The position numbers and the translations under genes were made by a program. From contig CM055880.1 in assembly GCA_029582165.1 (NCBI GenBank), forward strand, positions 1,116,001-1,180,000: a stretch of 64,000 nucleotides of DNA, written 5' to 3'. The DNA comes from Portulaca oleracea. Its lineage: Eukaryota > Streptophyta > Magnoliopsida > Caryophyllales > Portulacaceae. Positions within the stretch are counted from its first letter, which is position 1. Each line of letters begins with the position of its first letter. Under the pieces are notes generated by a model. The model had not been told where the DNA came from and ran no database searches. It saw nothing but the letters and a program-made list of their open reading frames with translations. This document shows, piece after piece, positions 23,372 to 34,700 of the stretch.

Positions 23372-24919
23372 TTACATAATGGTACAGAGCTGGTTGTCAT
23401 CAGGAGGAACACTGTACATGTAAATGGGAGGAGGATTAGGGTTGCAGTAATTAGGAGGTGGTGGGTAATTATAGCAAGGAGGAGGGTAATTATAGGGACA
23501 AGGTGGTGGTGGATTTGGTTTTGCTGGTTCTTGTTTTTTACCATCCTGTTGTTTCTGTTCCTCTTTTTTCTTATCTTCTCCCTTCTTTTCTTCACCACCA
23601 CCCTTCTTCTCATCACCACCTTTCTTCTCTTCGCCACCCTTCTTGTCATCACCACCTTTCTTCTCATCACCACCCTTCTTCTCATCACCTCCTTTCTTCT
23701 CTTCCGGTTTCGGGTCCTTGACCTCTTCGACGCTGACCAAAACTGCGTACTTGAGTTTCTTCCTGAGGGCGGTGCATAGCCCGGCTGAATCGACCTCGTT
23801 CCCTACTACTACTATCTCGTCTTTGTCCTTCCCCTGTACTGCTACCGATACTACCCCTGCATTCACCACCCCAAGAATAGAAATGTTATGTACGGATTTT
23901 AACCGAATGAGAAAAACAAACTAATTCTGTACACGATAATACAACAACAATGAACTCCCAGTGTCAATCCCGCAAGAATAAAGATCTTCGGGATATGCGT
24001 ATTATGGAGAGACTGATTCCAAAAGACATCTGAGCCAGTAATACTTTCCAATGTGGGCTTGTTTCTATATATGTAATCTTGTCCCCAGCTAGGATACATA
24101 TGGTTTGGCATTCATGTTAATTTTCAAACTCGCAATGTGAATCCTACGATAATGGGATATGGGGAGGTTTGGATGAAGTAGTATAATCATGTCTTCTCGT
24201 GGAGAGACTGATTCCAAAAGACTTTGTATCCGGTAATTATCATTTCAATAGTTGTAATACTTTCCTGTATCGGTCTGTTCATATAGGTAATTCTATCGCC
24301 AGTTGGTGTATATATAGCTAGGTATTTGGCTAATGAAACTAACTTGTATTGTTGCTTCAAAAGTCAATGATCCCACTTAGGTATTGTTCAGCATGCAATT
24401 ATCTTGATAGGAAAGACATTAGGACTCCTTAACATCATAAAAGATTGTCAGGCTTTAGAAACTTTGACCGTTAGTTCGACGCATACAGTGATCTAAATAA
24501 TAAATATATTTCTATTTTAGTTATATACATGTATTGATAATATAAAAAGTAAGAGTATATTTAGAAAATTATCTATTATATAAAACTATATCGTTTTCAT
24601 GACGGGAAATGTTGTCGTAAAGATTTTATGTTTTATGGGAAATATTATGGGAGGGAGTGTTTACCACAAGCAGTGGCAGCAATCTTCATGGCTGTTTTCT
24701 TGCATTTGCCACATCTCATTTGTACTTTGATCACTATTTTTTGCTGCAATTGTCAAACATGAACATTAATGAAATACTTACACATAACACAACACAAACC
24801 ATGAAATAAAATGCCACTCCAATTTTCTGGGGAAAAAAAGACATTTGCATTTGTGCCAAGAAACATTGCCCTTCCCAAAAACAAAATCCGAAAAACTAAA
24901 AACACAAACTCACCTTCAT
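23372..24919 (-). CDS. Heavy-metal-associated isoprenylated plant protein (HIPP2 of the pair)
   Basis: Three exons: 24914-24919 (ATGAAG), 24665-24743, 23372-23856; 189 residues. Same layout as HIPP1: HMA domain with CGKC in KVQMRCGKCKK, then CGVVSVAVQGKDKDEIVVVG, a linker made of six or seven GGDEKK/GGEEKK units (longer than in HIPP1), a Pro/Tyr/Asn-rich segment, and C-terminal CTIM. The Met-ending CaaX box predicts farnesylation, unlike the CSIL of HIPP1. Exons 1 and 2 are the same lengths in both genes, and both second introns carry SINE-like repeats, proving tandem origin. Likely membrane-linked metal binding; exact role unknown. Confidence 0.92.
23930..24265 (+). repeat. Two tandem SINE-like units in HIPP2 intron 2
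   Basis: The motif GAGAGACTGATTCC occurs at 24007 and 24202 (offset 195) with related upstream sequence in both units. The repeat is also related to HIPP1 intron 2 and to GH5-2 intron 2. Confidence 0.55.
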
Positions 24920-24949
24920 ATTTTCCGCAGTGCGAAAATTTCGTGTTTA

Positions 24950-26552
24950 ATTAGACACGAAATTTCGGTTGAAGCAGGGGAAGAAGAACAGAGATGAGAA
25001 AGAAGATGAAACAACTTGCTCTTCTGTTTATTAATCCTAGTGGGTTTGTGTGAATCAAATACTAGACTATGTATTCTTATTAGCTTCACATTATTAATTA
25101 ATTTATTCATTCATTTATTTAATCTAGTTTGTTGAATTTGTCTGCGTGTTTATTTATTTTTGGCCTTTTTTTAAGCAGCATGGATCAGCACGAATTGTGC
25201 AAGACTTGATGAAATAAAGACAAAATTTTGAAATTGGAAGAAATAGTTTGTATTTTTGTAATTTAAAATGTTAACAATATTCCCTGAGTAAGCAAAGGTT
25301 TGATTAATAAATTATTTTATTGGACCAATGATTATGAATGAACTGTAAATGACACAGAGAGAGAAGCCAAACATGGTAGGATGTTATACTTTCTCCTACT
25401 CCACTACATTTATGTTAAGTTTTAATCAAGAAAAAAGTCAACTAATATGAACATTGCACATCTAAACAACCATGGGGTGGCTAAGAAAACACCATTATCC
25501 ACTAACAATGTGTGTTTCATGATTATAAATTAGACTTAATTTTTATCTTAATTGATGAAATTTTAGTAGTTATAAAGATACATTCTAAAACTAGAGGAAA
25601 AAAAACATGATAATTTGATTCTAACCAGACATGAAGTTATTGAGATAAATATGAACTCATCAATACGAGATGTCATCAACTTGAAATATCTTGTATTTTA
25701 TTTTCGAATAGATCATAAAAATATATTGTAAATTCTAGTATGAGATCATCTTACGTAAATTTATTGTGAAGATAGACTTCTTACACGGTGACGTTTATAA
25801 TATTTTATTATGACTAATGCATGACTGATATTAAAATAACTTTTAAATACGGACCAGACTAATAACTCATCAAAGAATAACTTTTATCAAAATCACCCCA
25901 CATAAATTATTATTCACTCTATATCCATGAAAAATCACCACAAAATTATGCGTCTCACAATACGTAGCTGACTCATTTAATAAACATGTCGACTTGAGTT
26001 AATTACTAGGTAATCTAAAATGGTATAATTAACATAATAATATTGTTATCATTTGTATCTTTGTTTCAATAGAGACAAATGGTAAACCCCACACACCAAA
26101 ATTGCCAATTTGCCACATACCAAATGTCTAAGTTAATGACTTGAGTATTTCTATCACAAAAAACGTGATGTCATAACTTGAACCTAAAACTCAGCTATAA
26201 TGGGAGGTTGAATACTTTATTAATGAATGATTAGGTGGCGTCATATATTCTTTTGTGATTAAGCGAGGGGCCCCACAGAGATTACATGTGTTCAAGATGA
26301 TCATGTAAACCTATTTATTCTTCCTACTATCTTTCTATATCTTTTAATTGCATTAGTTTGGTATTCATGCATGTGCTTATATAGTAACAAAATTGTTGTA
26401 AACCGAGTGAGCGTGGAAGAAAAATAGTCACATCATGAATGCCAATCAACTATGTTGTCGGTCTATCAAATTACCATATATTCAAGGATAGAAAATAAAA
26501 CAATGAGTTATTTAAAGTAATTAAATTCATCTACTTGCGCAACAATTTTGAG
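24950..26552. other. Intergenic, AT-rich
   Basis: No gene seen. It begins with the HIPP2 promoter (motif at 25032). The rest is AT-rich without long open frames. Confidence 0.5.
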
Positions 26553-26890
26553 AAATGGGGTTCGAGCTACATTTAGGTTACAGATCAATTGTGATTGAAG
26601 GTGATAATCAAGTACTCATCCAAACTATAAAAAAGGCGAAATTCATATTTATTGGGAGATTCAGGCTTTAGTAGAAGATACCAAACTCTTCCTAAGTACT
26701 TGCAACCAAGTTCTCATTAACCATATCTATCGCGAAGGGAATTGAACAGCTAATTGGATGGCTAAATTAGGTTTATCCTTTGATTTTTCTTTCACTGTGA
26801 TGTGGAATGTTACATGTTCCAACTCTTTCTTATCCATCCTCATTGGCGACAACTTAGGCAGAATCCTTGAGAAAAGGACCGCCTAACTGC
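26553..26890 (+). pseudogene. RNase H-like (RVT_3 type) remnant
   Basis: The plus strand reads a broken plant-type RNase H-like domain: FELHLGYRSIVIEGDNQ (the E.D motif), then after a frameshift WEIQALVEDTKLFL, then NHIYREGN, a stop, and TANWMAKLG. These are the usual blocks of the RNase H domain found in plant LINEs and their domesticated relatives. At least one frameshift and one stop are present, so it is dead. Confidence 0.75.
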
Positions 26891-28860
26891 TGTAGACTAT
26901 CATGTAAAATTGCTTTTCTTTTCTTTTTTTTTTTTTTGGAAGGGGTTGTGATCAAAGCTTGAAATCTTCATGCCCATGGGGGTTAAAGATGAGATGTGGC
27001 CTATGGCCTATGGGTTATGGGCATGGTCAAGCTTGAGTGTCACCATTCACTGCCCTGATAAGGAAAATGCCCCCATTTTAGAGGTAAGATTTTATTAATT
27101 TTGTCTCTTAGAAAATCTAAGGGACAAGGTTCAACCGTTCAACCATGATGTATTTTAGCTTCATATATTTGGTTTAGCTTCAGCATATAATTTCGTATTC
27201 CTCCAAATTTGCTGATTACTATGTAGTTAGTGCTCAAATTTGTTAGGGTTTTAGTAGATCATAATTTGAAACTGAAACTCATTAGAGAATGACAAAATTG
27301 ACGATTGAAGCTCCACCCAAAGGAGGGTTTAGCTTATTTGTTTACTTACACATAACCAGAGCATATGTTTCAGATGCATTCACAAACGGCCCAAAAGACC
27401 ACGAGATTAGGCAATGGGCCCATTCATAAGCAGGCCATACCAGGTCAAATTTGGGTCCATCCATAAACAGGCCAGGCCGGGCCAAACCATTCAGCAGGAA
27501 ACTGTAATTTTTTGGTGACTAGCCATGATATGATCAGGCCCCTTCTAAACTCAGCAGTAAACTTTATTGCCAAAAAAAAAAAAAACACTAGTACTTAATT
27601 AACTAGTCCATCAAATTGATCAAAGCCATTAATCATATTCACAACCATACATTGGTTCTTGAATAAACAGTAACAGACGATCCAAATACAGAAAATCATT
27701 CAGCCCGAGAAAAGAACAGTATCAAATGGGCATTTAAAACAGGAGTAAAAAAGAATGAATCAACAATGGTGAATTTATCAACTGAACTGCAACTGCAGGC
27801 ATAGCATTCACTCAAGTCCTTGGTCTTATTCTCAATCACCTAACACTAGAGAAACGAAACATTATAACTCATACAAGATTCGTCTTAGAAACCTCGACAT
27901 TCATTCCGCTGTTAAAATAGAACAATTAAGCATCAAAATCAAGTTTGAAACCATACCCAAAAGTTCTTACACTGAACAAGTTTAGGGTCTATGAAACAGA
28001 ACAAAGAGGATATACATCCATTTCAACTCTAAATTTCTTGAAGATTATAGACGTATTCATTCATGAAAATATAATTGAATCGTTCTATCGAATAAAATTG
28101 TGAAAAGCGAGGGTTTATCAATCACTTGTTCACAAATTGTCATGGCAGATGGATTACAGATTCACAACAGAACTTGTCATCTTTGGACCGTTGCAGCCAT
28201 GCTAAGTGTAAACCAAGTAATAATACTACTACTACAACTACAACTACCAAGATAGATACTGTATGGTTGGTGGTCTTTGGTATATAGGAGTTAAAATGAT
28301 ACTTGTCAAAGACTAATTGCTCTCGATTGTTTTGCAAAGAATACATACTATGGCTCGGAAGGAAGGAATACCTCCAAGGCAAATCCTCATCCAGCAGCTA
28401 GTCACCCTTCTTGCCTTGATACTAGTGCCGTCCACAGTTTCACACTATCTTTGCTGCTTTATGAAACAGAACAAAAGGATATGCATCACTTTCAACTCTA
28501 AATTTCTTGAAGATTATAGACATATAGTCATTCATTCATGAATATATAGTTGAATCCTTCTATCGAACTATGAGCCTTGCACCTTGTACTTTACGCAAAA
28601 CATACTGGACTGATAGCCATACATAGTTCATAGATCATAATTTGATCTAAGCATAATCATGAAAGTACTTTGGTCTGGAAGAAAATGCAACATCATAACA
28701 ATGAATCTTATAGCATAGCCACATTTTCATAGTTTGATCAAAAGCATAATCATGAAAGTACTATCAGATTACCAAATATAGTAATGGCAATACAATTCAA
28801 TCGCAGCATAATCACGTCCAGCAAAAGGTTGCTTCATTCAGTAAATCAACACCAAAAACA
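26891..28860. other. Intergenic, no gene seen
   Basis: A T-tract (about 26920-26938) is followed by low-copy-looking DNA. 27390-27540 is GGCC/GGCCC-rich on the plus strand and belongs with the dispersed repeats. Open frames around 28140-28540 have no domain and overlap a duplicated block, so I leave them out. Confidence 0.45.
27988..28568. repeat. About 100-bp direct repeat, spacing about 470 bp
   Basis: 27990-28094 and 28460-28568 match closely (ATGAAACAGAACAAA..GGATAT, then TCAACTCTAAATTTCTTGAA, then TTCTATCGAA). The intervening DNA is unique. It could be a duplicated 3' UTR fragment. Confidence 0.75.
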
Positions 28861-28865
28861 ACAAT

Positions 28866-28970
28866 GCATCCCAGTTAATCCCGCTAACGCGGGTGCGAGG
28901 AGACCCGGTTCTAGGCAGCCTTTACCCATGCACAGGAGTGCATGAAGAGGCTGATTCTGGGTCGATTCAT
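28866..28970 (+). mobile_element. Au-like SINE fragment
   Basis: Contains TTAATCCCGCTAACGCGGGT, a GACCCGG block, then GGCAGCCTTTACCCATGCA and AAGAGGCTG. This order matches the Au SINE family (tRNA-derived plant SINEs). Ends are not defined. It lies just downstream of GRP23. Confidence 0.6.
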
Positions 28971-29028
28971 TCATAAATCAAGTAAGATATGAAAAAAATG
29001 AGAACACGTACATGTTTGCATGATAGTT

Positions 29029-31260
29029 TCACCATCTATGTCCCGTTGGTGGATATCCTGAAGGCCCAGTCGAGTGCGTATGTCCGCCTGCTGGGGCTGG
29101 CCCTGCTTGCCCTTGATGCCCTATAGGCTCGGGAGGCCCTTGATATCCAACATGTCCGCTTTGCCCTGGATGTACAGTAGGCCCTGGTGGCCCTTGATAT
29201 CCAACATGTCCACTTTGCCCTGGATGTACAGTAGGCCCTGGTGGCCCTCGATATCCAACATGTCCACTTTGCCCTGGATGTACAGTAGGCCCTGGTGGCC
29301 CTTGATATCCGACATGTCCACTTTGCCCTGGATGTACAGTAGGCCCTAGTGGCCCTTGATATCCAACATGTCCACTTTGCCCTGGATGTACAGTAGGCCC
29401 TGGTGGCCCTTGATATCCAGCATGTCCACTTTGCCCTGGATGTATAGTATGCCCTGGTGGCCCTTGATATCTGACATGTCCACCTTGCCCTGATGAAGGT
29501 GGAAATTGCCCGATAGGTCCTCTTCTGGGTGGCTGAAATCCAGGGTTATGCCCTGATGATGGAGGAAATTGCCCTGAATACTGAGGCCGAGGTTGCTGAT
29601 AATATCCTCCATGTCTTCTCTCGGTCAAAAATCTTTCCATCTCCTCTCTTCTTCCCTCCTTTGTAAACACTTCCAGCAGAAATTCATTCAGTGACGGGGC
29701 GACACTGACGCCATACTGCATCATTTGGCCAACCGTATTCAGAGTGGCATCCAATGCACCGACTCCACACAGCCCCTTGATCACAATCTCGTAGGTGGTT
29801 GCGTCAGGTTTTGGGTCTCTTTCCCCCATTTTAGCCAACACTTGGGAGCATTCGACCGCCTTGTTGTTCTCAACTAAAGTGGTGAACCACCTATCTGCAT
29901 ACAACGGGATGACCCTAAGATTCGCATCCACCATCCGGTTGAGCATCTGGAGTGCATCGTCGATCCTCTCCTCCTTGAGATAAGCATCGATCAATGTCCT
30001 ATACCCTGTGACATCTGGGCTGAGTGACTTGGACTGGAGCTCTGCAAAGAACTTCTCCGCTTCCGAAGTCATCCCTTGCTCGGCAAACCTCACGATGATG
30101 TTGTTATACCCGGCAACATCCATCGCGAAAGGCCTAGAACCCGCCTTCGTTCCCACCTTCCTGAAAGCATTAACCGCCTCATCAAACTTGCCCTCCTTGA
30201 AACACTCATTCACCATGATACTAAACGTGTCGGAATTCACAGCTTGGAAGTTGGGCGGGGTGTGATTATCCAACATCGAACCAAAAAGCTCCCAAGCTTC
30301 CTTCTTCTTCCCATGTCGAATCAAAACCTCGAGAAGAACATTACAAGTAGCCGGGGTCATCTTAAACTGACGATCCAACAACGATCGATAAGACTCCATG
30401 GCCTCCTTCGATCGCCCTCTACTAAAAAACCACTCCATAAACGTCGCATTCACAACCCCATCATACACCAAACACCTCTCCTTAAGCTCATCGAAAAGCT
30501 CATTCGCACGATCGAGTTCCTCCAAATCAAGGAACCCTTTAATCAGATTGTTATAAACAAGCGAATCTGCACCGAGTCCTTTATTCAACATCTCTCTCAA
30601 CATATCAACAGCCTCCCCAATTCGTCCAGCATCAATCAAACCCTTAGTCAAATGTCTAAAAGTAACAGATGAAGGTCCAAATGGAGCCTCAGCTAGAATC
30701 TTCCTATACACCTCAATTCCCTTATCAACCTCTCCAGACTCACAATGCGTACAAATCAGAAAATTATACGACACAACATTTGGAACAATACTCGATTGCG
30801 TAAAGAAGAAATCAAAGAGCGAGGCAGCGTCGCCGTACCTTTTCGCGCGGTACATGGCGGCGACGATGGCGTTGCAGGTGAACACCGTCGGCCGGACGCG
30901 GGAGAAGACGGCGCGGCGGGCGGTGGCGGATGCATTGTCGAGGTCGCCGGCGCGAATTAGGGATTGGACGCGGTTGTGGAGGTTCAGGCGGGGGCCGGTG
31001 AGGGCGGAGGTGGTGTCCGGCAGCCTAGGGTCCGGCGGCGGCCGCGGGGCGTAGGGATCGCGGCGGAGGGCGTGGAGAGGAGGTTCGATGCGGAGGCGGC
31101 GCTTGCGGCGGCGACGCTCGGCGGCGGCTTCCTCGGCGGAGGAGAAGGCGAAGGTGCGGAGTTGGAGGTGGTGGACGGGGTGATCGGCGGCGGAGGCGGA
31201 GGCGGAGGAGAGGGAGGAGGAGCGGCGGAGGGAGCGGAGGAGAAGGCGGTAGAGAGACAT
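29029..31260 (-). CDS. GRP23: PPR protein GRP23, with collagen-like repeat tail
   Basis: Intronless, 743 residues. Seen: a short Ser/Arg-rich N-terminus (organelle targeting type), the block RRRKRRLRIEPPLHALRRDP at about 51-69 and LPDTTSALTGPRLNLHNRVQ, then about ten P-type PPR repeats (residues 95-560; for example PNVVSYNFLI, DSLVYNNLIKGFLD, PDVTGYRTLIDAYLKEERID, PDATTYEIVIKGLCG). This N-terminal block and repeat order is what I know from Arabidopsis GRP23, needed for early embryo development and reported to act in organellar RNA editing complexes and to bind RNA polymerase II. The Arabidopsis tail is Gln/Trp-rich. Here residues from about 575 are instead Gly/Pro/His-rich with seven near-identical 18-residue units (see repeat). 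The start is the first ATG. Its 5' leader contains AAACCCTAG. Confidence 0.93.
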   Translation of the reverse strand: MSLYRLLLRSLRRSSSLSSASASAADHPVHHLQLRTFAFSSAEEAAAERRRRKRRLRIEPPLHALRRDPYAPRPPPDPRLPDTTSALTGPRLNLHNRVQSLIRAGDLDNASATARRAVFSRVRPTVFTCNAIVAAMYRAKRYGDAASLFDFFFTQSSIVPNVVSYNFLICTHCESGEVDKGIEVYRKILAEAPFGPSSVTFRHLTKGLIDAGRIGEAVDMLREMLNKGLGADSLVYNNLIKGFLDLEELDRANELFDELKERCLVYDGVVNATFMEWFFSRGRSKEAMESYRSLLDRQFKMTPATCNVLLEVLIRHGKKKEAWELFGSMLDNHTPPNFQAVNSDTFSIMVNECFKEGKFDEAVNAFRKVGTKAGSRPFAMDVAGYNNIIVRFAEQGMTSEAEKFFAELQSKSLSPDVTGYRTLIDAYLKEERIDDALQMLNRMVDANLRVIPLYADRWFTTLVENNKAVECSQVLAKMGERDPKPDATTYEIVIKGLCGVGALDATLNTVGQMMQYGVSVAPSLNEFLLEVFTKEGRREEMERFLTERRHGGYYQQPRPQYSGQFPPSSGHNPGFQPPRRGPIGQFPPSSGQGGHVRYQGPPGHTIHPGQSGHAGYQGPPGPTVHPGQSGHVGYQGPLGPTVHPGQSGHVGYQGPPGPTVHPGQSGHVGYRGPPGPTVHPGQSGHVGYQGPPGPTVHPGQSGHVGYQGPPEPIGHQGQAGPAPAGGHTHSTGPSGYPPTGHRW
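29115..29485 (-). repeat. 54-bp coding minisatellite in GRP23 tail
   Basis: TGGATGTACAGTAG recurs at 29167, 29221, 29275, 29329 and 29383, an exact 54-bp period. It encodes 18-residue units of the form PGQSGHVGYQGPPGPTVH, with small changes (YRGPPG, YQGPLG, HAGYQG). About seven units in all, the outer ones diverged. Confidence 0.95.
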
Positions 31261-31319
31261 GGCGGTGGTGAAATGGCGGCAATGGAGCTCCGACTAGGGC
31301 TTAAACCCTAGTGAGAATC

Positions 31320-31733
31320 GAAATTGAATGAATAAATAAGGATTGAATTCCCAAATTGGAGCGCACCACATGAATGTATAAGCAAAATTTCTTGCCCGTT
31401 TTGATGTCTTTTTAATAATTTTTATATAATATTTTATTGATAATTATAATATTATATAGTACTTTTTAGAATAATATTTTTCGATACAAATATAATGATA
31501 TTAATTTTATATAACAAGTTGTCTCACTTATTGTCATGACTATGTTTAGACCCATTATAAAAAAAAATTCACCTTGAAGGTCCTCGGGCCTTAACACATG
31601 AAAACATCATTTATTTTCTCAAGTTTGCTGTAAAATGTCGTATAATGTATTGTACTCCTGAGAGTATGAATTTACGATACAGTTTTTACACCAAAAAACA
31701 ATGAGAATCGCTCTAAGCAACTTCGAACAATCT
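31320..31733. other. Spacer between GRP23 promoter and GH5-1
   Basis: GRP23 upstream region followed by AT-rich DNA. No gene seen. About 31731 is the 3' end of the GH5-1 gene. Confidence 0.5.
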
Positions 31734-34700
31734 TTAAAGCAGATATTCTAGAAATGGGCTTATAATATGTGCCAAATGATCGCTTAGCGTCGCGGTGGTA
31801 ACACTAGTGCTTGCATTAACAAGCTTAAACCATTGGCTTGCAGGATCACAACTATTATCCCCACTTAAGCACTTGCAATTAGTGGTAATGATGTTGTAAT
31901 CAGGATCCACATCCAAACACACTGTACTACTTTTCCTCCCCACGGTGGCCGCCAGGTGGAACTTCGAGTCTGATATCGAGTCCCACGTGACACCTTTCGT
32001 CGTCGTCACCTTGCAGGAGGCACTGGTTTCAACCGGGCGATCTGGCTGTTGGGCCGCTTTCAGGCAGAAGTTGGTGCCCCGTATTTTGAGCATCTTCTGT
32101 GATGTGTAGTCCCACGAGTCAGATTCTGAGCAGTTGCCTAATTTCAAGGGTTGTGACTGTCTTCGAACAATGCATAGCCCTGTTAAGGGGTGGAATATTA
32201 TCTTGTGTGGGACGAATTCAGGTAATCCTGGTCCTACAACACAGTATTGAGAAAAATGCGTCAACAACAACAACAATTTTCCAGGAAAAGCACGTTAACA
32301 ATGAGTCAATTAGATAGATTTGCATAATTGCATTTATTTATCAAGAAATATGTGATTCCCTTGATTTCAAATGGTTAGTACCTTCAAGGAGTTTTCTCAA
32401 GAACTTTTGTCTAACTAGTGCCTGGTAAACTTCTTGGAACAATTTGCTTTCAAGGGGAAAATTTTTCGTAGAAAAGTGTATTTTTTTGGCGTTCGGCTCA
32501 TATCTTGAAATCTGGGGAAAGACTGACTACTCTTGAGCTTTCAGTAATAGGGCATATTTTGGGACTTTCAGCAAAATATGAAGTTTCGTTACAGACCGTG
32601 GATATTTTTCTCTTATCCCCCTTGGGAAAATTTTCCTAAGTTGGATTGTACAATATTAATGACCATCTAACAAACCAACCGAACATTGGAAAATTTATTC
32701 AACTTGAAAAACTTAACCAATTTCTAATGAAATGTGAGCACTCTTAAGTAGAAATGTTTTCATAGGAAAAGTTGTCTGTATTTAGATCTCCTCTGAATCA
32801 CTTCGTGAAAGTAGGACACACAGACCAAAAGTAATAGTTGTTACCCTAGTGCTAAATCGAGACTACTACAATAACAATAATAACAAACCTCAATATAGTC
32901 CTACTAACAAACGCTGAATCCAAAGTAAATAAAGAAATAGGACTACTACCTTGAAGTGGTAATTGGATGGAAGAGATCCTCTTGGAGAAGCTCACATTCC
33001 TCACTTGGGCCCAATTATAATCCATCAATCCATAATACTCATCATACCCCCACAACCCCTTCTCTCAAATAGTAACTTCCCACCAAAGTCCAATATGCCC
33101 AATCAAGGTCATACTCAGCTACCCAACCTAGGAAACAATTAAAGTATCTGTCCCCATAAATGTTTGTGCCCATCAAATCTGTCCCAAACTCACTCACAAA
33201 CAAAGGGTACCCTTGATCAAGCAAGAACCCTGACATCCTCATGTTTCGCGCCCTCACTTTCGCGCAAACCTCGTTCGCATTCCCATTGTCCCACGCTTGC
33301 CCATCGCTGAACCCGTACCAATGCATCTCAAACACGAGTTTTCCGGTGAATGTGAGGCTCACGGGCTTGTTGCGAAGAAAACTCAAGTCAAGGTCATAGT
33401 TTAGGCCGGAGAGTATGATGAGAACGTTGGGGTTGGCTTGGTGGACTGCTTCGGCTCCTTGTTGCATGTACCTTCATTTGGAACAAGGTAGTCATTGATC
33501 AGTCTGTTCGAGTTAAATGAGTTGTGTATCATGTATATACCTTTGGGTTTTCGTCAGTTTTACCATTGAAGTTTTACATAGGGTAAACATGCCACGTGTG
33601 CTTCAAAAAATTTTCAAACATGACACTTAAGTCTGAAAAATTATCAAACATGCTAAATCAAGTCGGCAAAGTTATCAAACATGCCAAACAGTTCAATTTT
33701 TTAAAATAATTTTTTAACTATTATGAATTATGACCAATAAAACATAAAAAATATTTAAAAAATAACTTTTACCTATTATAATAGATTAAAACCTACATTG
33801 GTGCTTTTTTTTACATCTTTCCAAATATAAGTGACATGTTTGACTCACTTAGTTCTTACAAAATTCGTGAGTAAAAAGTAAAAACTGTCAAACTGGGCAA
33901 TTATTTATTAAAAATTATTAAAATTTATCAAAATTTACCAAAATTTAAACGTGTATGAATACTTAATTTCTCCTTAAAAAAACTACTCCCTCCGTTCCAA
34001 ATTAATTGACGGAATTGAAATTTTCATACATACCAATATATAACTATAATAACTACCAAACCTCAATTATATTTTATTTTTCTCTCTCTAATAAATAATA
34101 TAAAATAAATTATTTTGAGACAAAATAAATTAGGCCCTGTTTTTAAACGCGTTAACGCACTAAAAACGCACGCAACTTTAAACCTACTCAACATAACGCA
34201 AATTATCATTACTTTTAACTATTTGTTAAAGTGTCAATTAATATGGGACGGAGGGAGTACTATTTTACTCAAAAGCATCACTTGTCTCAGTACTTATCAA
34301 GAGTTACCTTTATTTATCGAAAGTTATCAAACCTCAAACTTTTTATTTACGCACAAATTTTACAAATAGACCCTTAAAAGATCGGTGAGAAATACCAAAA
34401 AAGCCCAAAGTTACATGACATATATGAAAAGTACTACCTTCGTTCCATTATATTCGTCCATCTACCTAATTTGAAAAGACTAATGTATAATTAATTACCT
34501 TACCTGTACCAATTGGCAGTGTTTTGGTTAGGGCCACGGAGTTCATTCCTCAAGCTTATTCCTACAACGTAGGGATTGTCCTTGAAAAAGGTTGTCATTT
34601 GTGTCAAGCCTTGTATCCATACTTTGGGATCTAAGTATTTGTCTCCAAAGAAGCCATTGCCATCTGAATAGCTACAACACCATCCTGGTGTGCTTACATG

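Noticed and set aside
23351..23924. Open frames with Phe/Leu/Ser runs over HIPP2
   Set aside because: Antisense or shifted readings of the Lys/Glu/Gly-rich linker of HIPP2.
28140..28541. Two short opposite frames between HIPP2 and GRP23
   Set aside because: No domain; one overlaps a duplicated non-coding block.
29074..29349. Plus-strand repeat protein (LPWMYSRPWWP units)
   Set aside because: It is the antisense reading of the GRP23 54-bp repeat, which is continuous with the PPR frame.
29115..29485. CRISPR-like array
   Set aside because: Regular 54-bp period, but the whole unit is repeated with no unique spacers, it is in frame within a gene, and the genome is a plant.
30745..31311. Plus-strand Gly/Glu-rich open frames over the GRP23 N-terminus
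   Set aside because: Mirror of the Ser/Arg/Pro-rich start of GRP23; no independent support.
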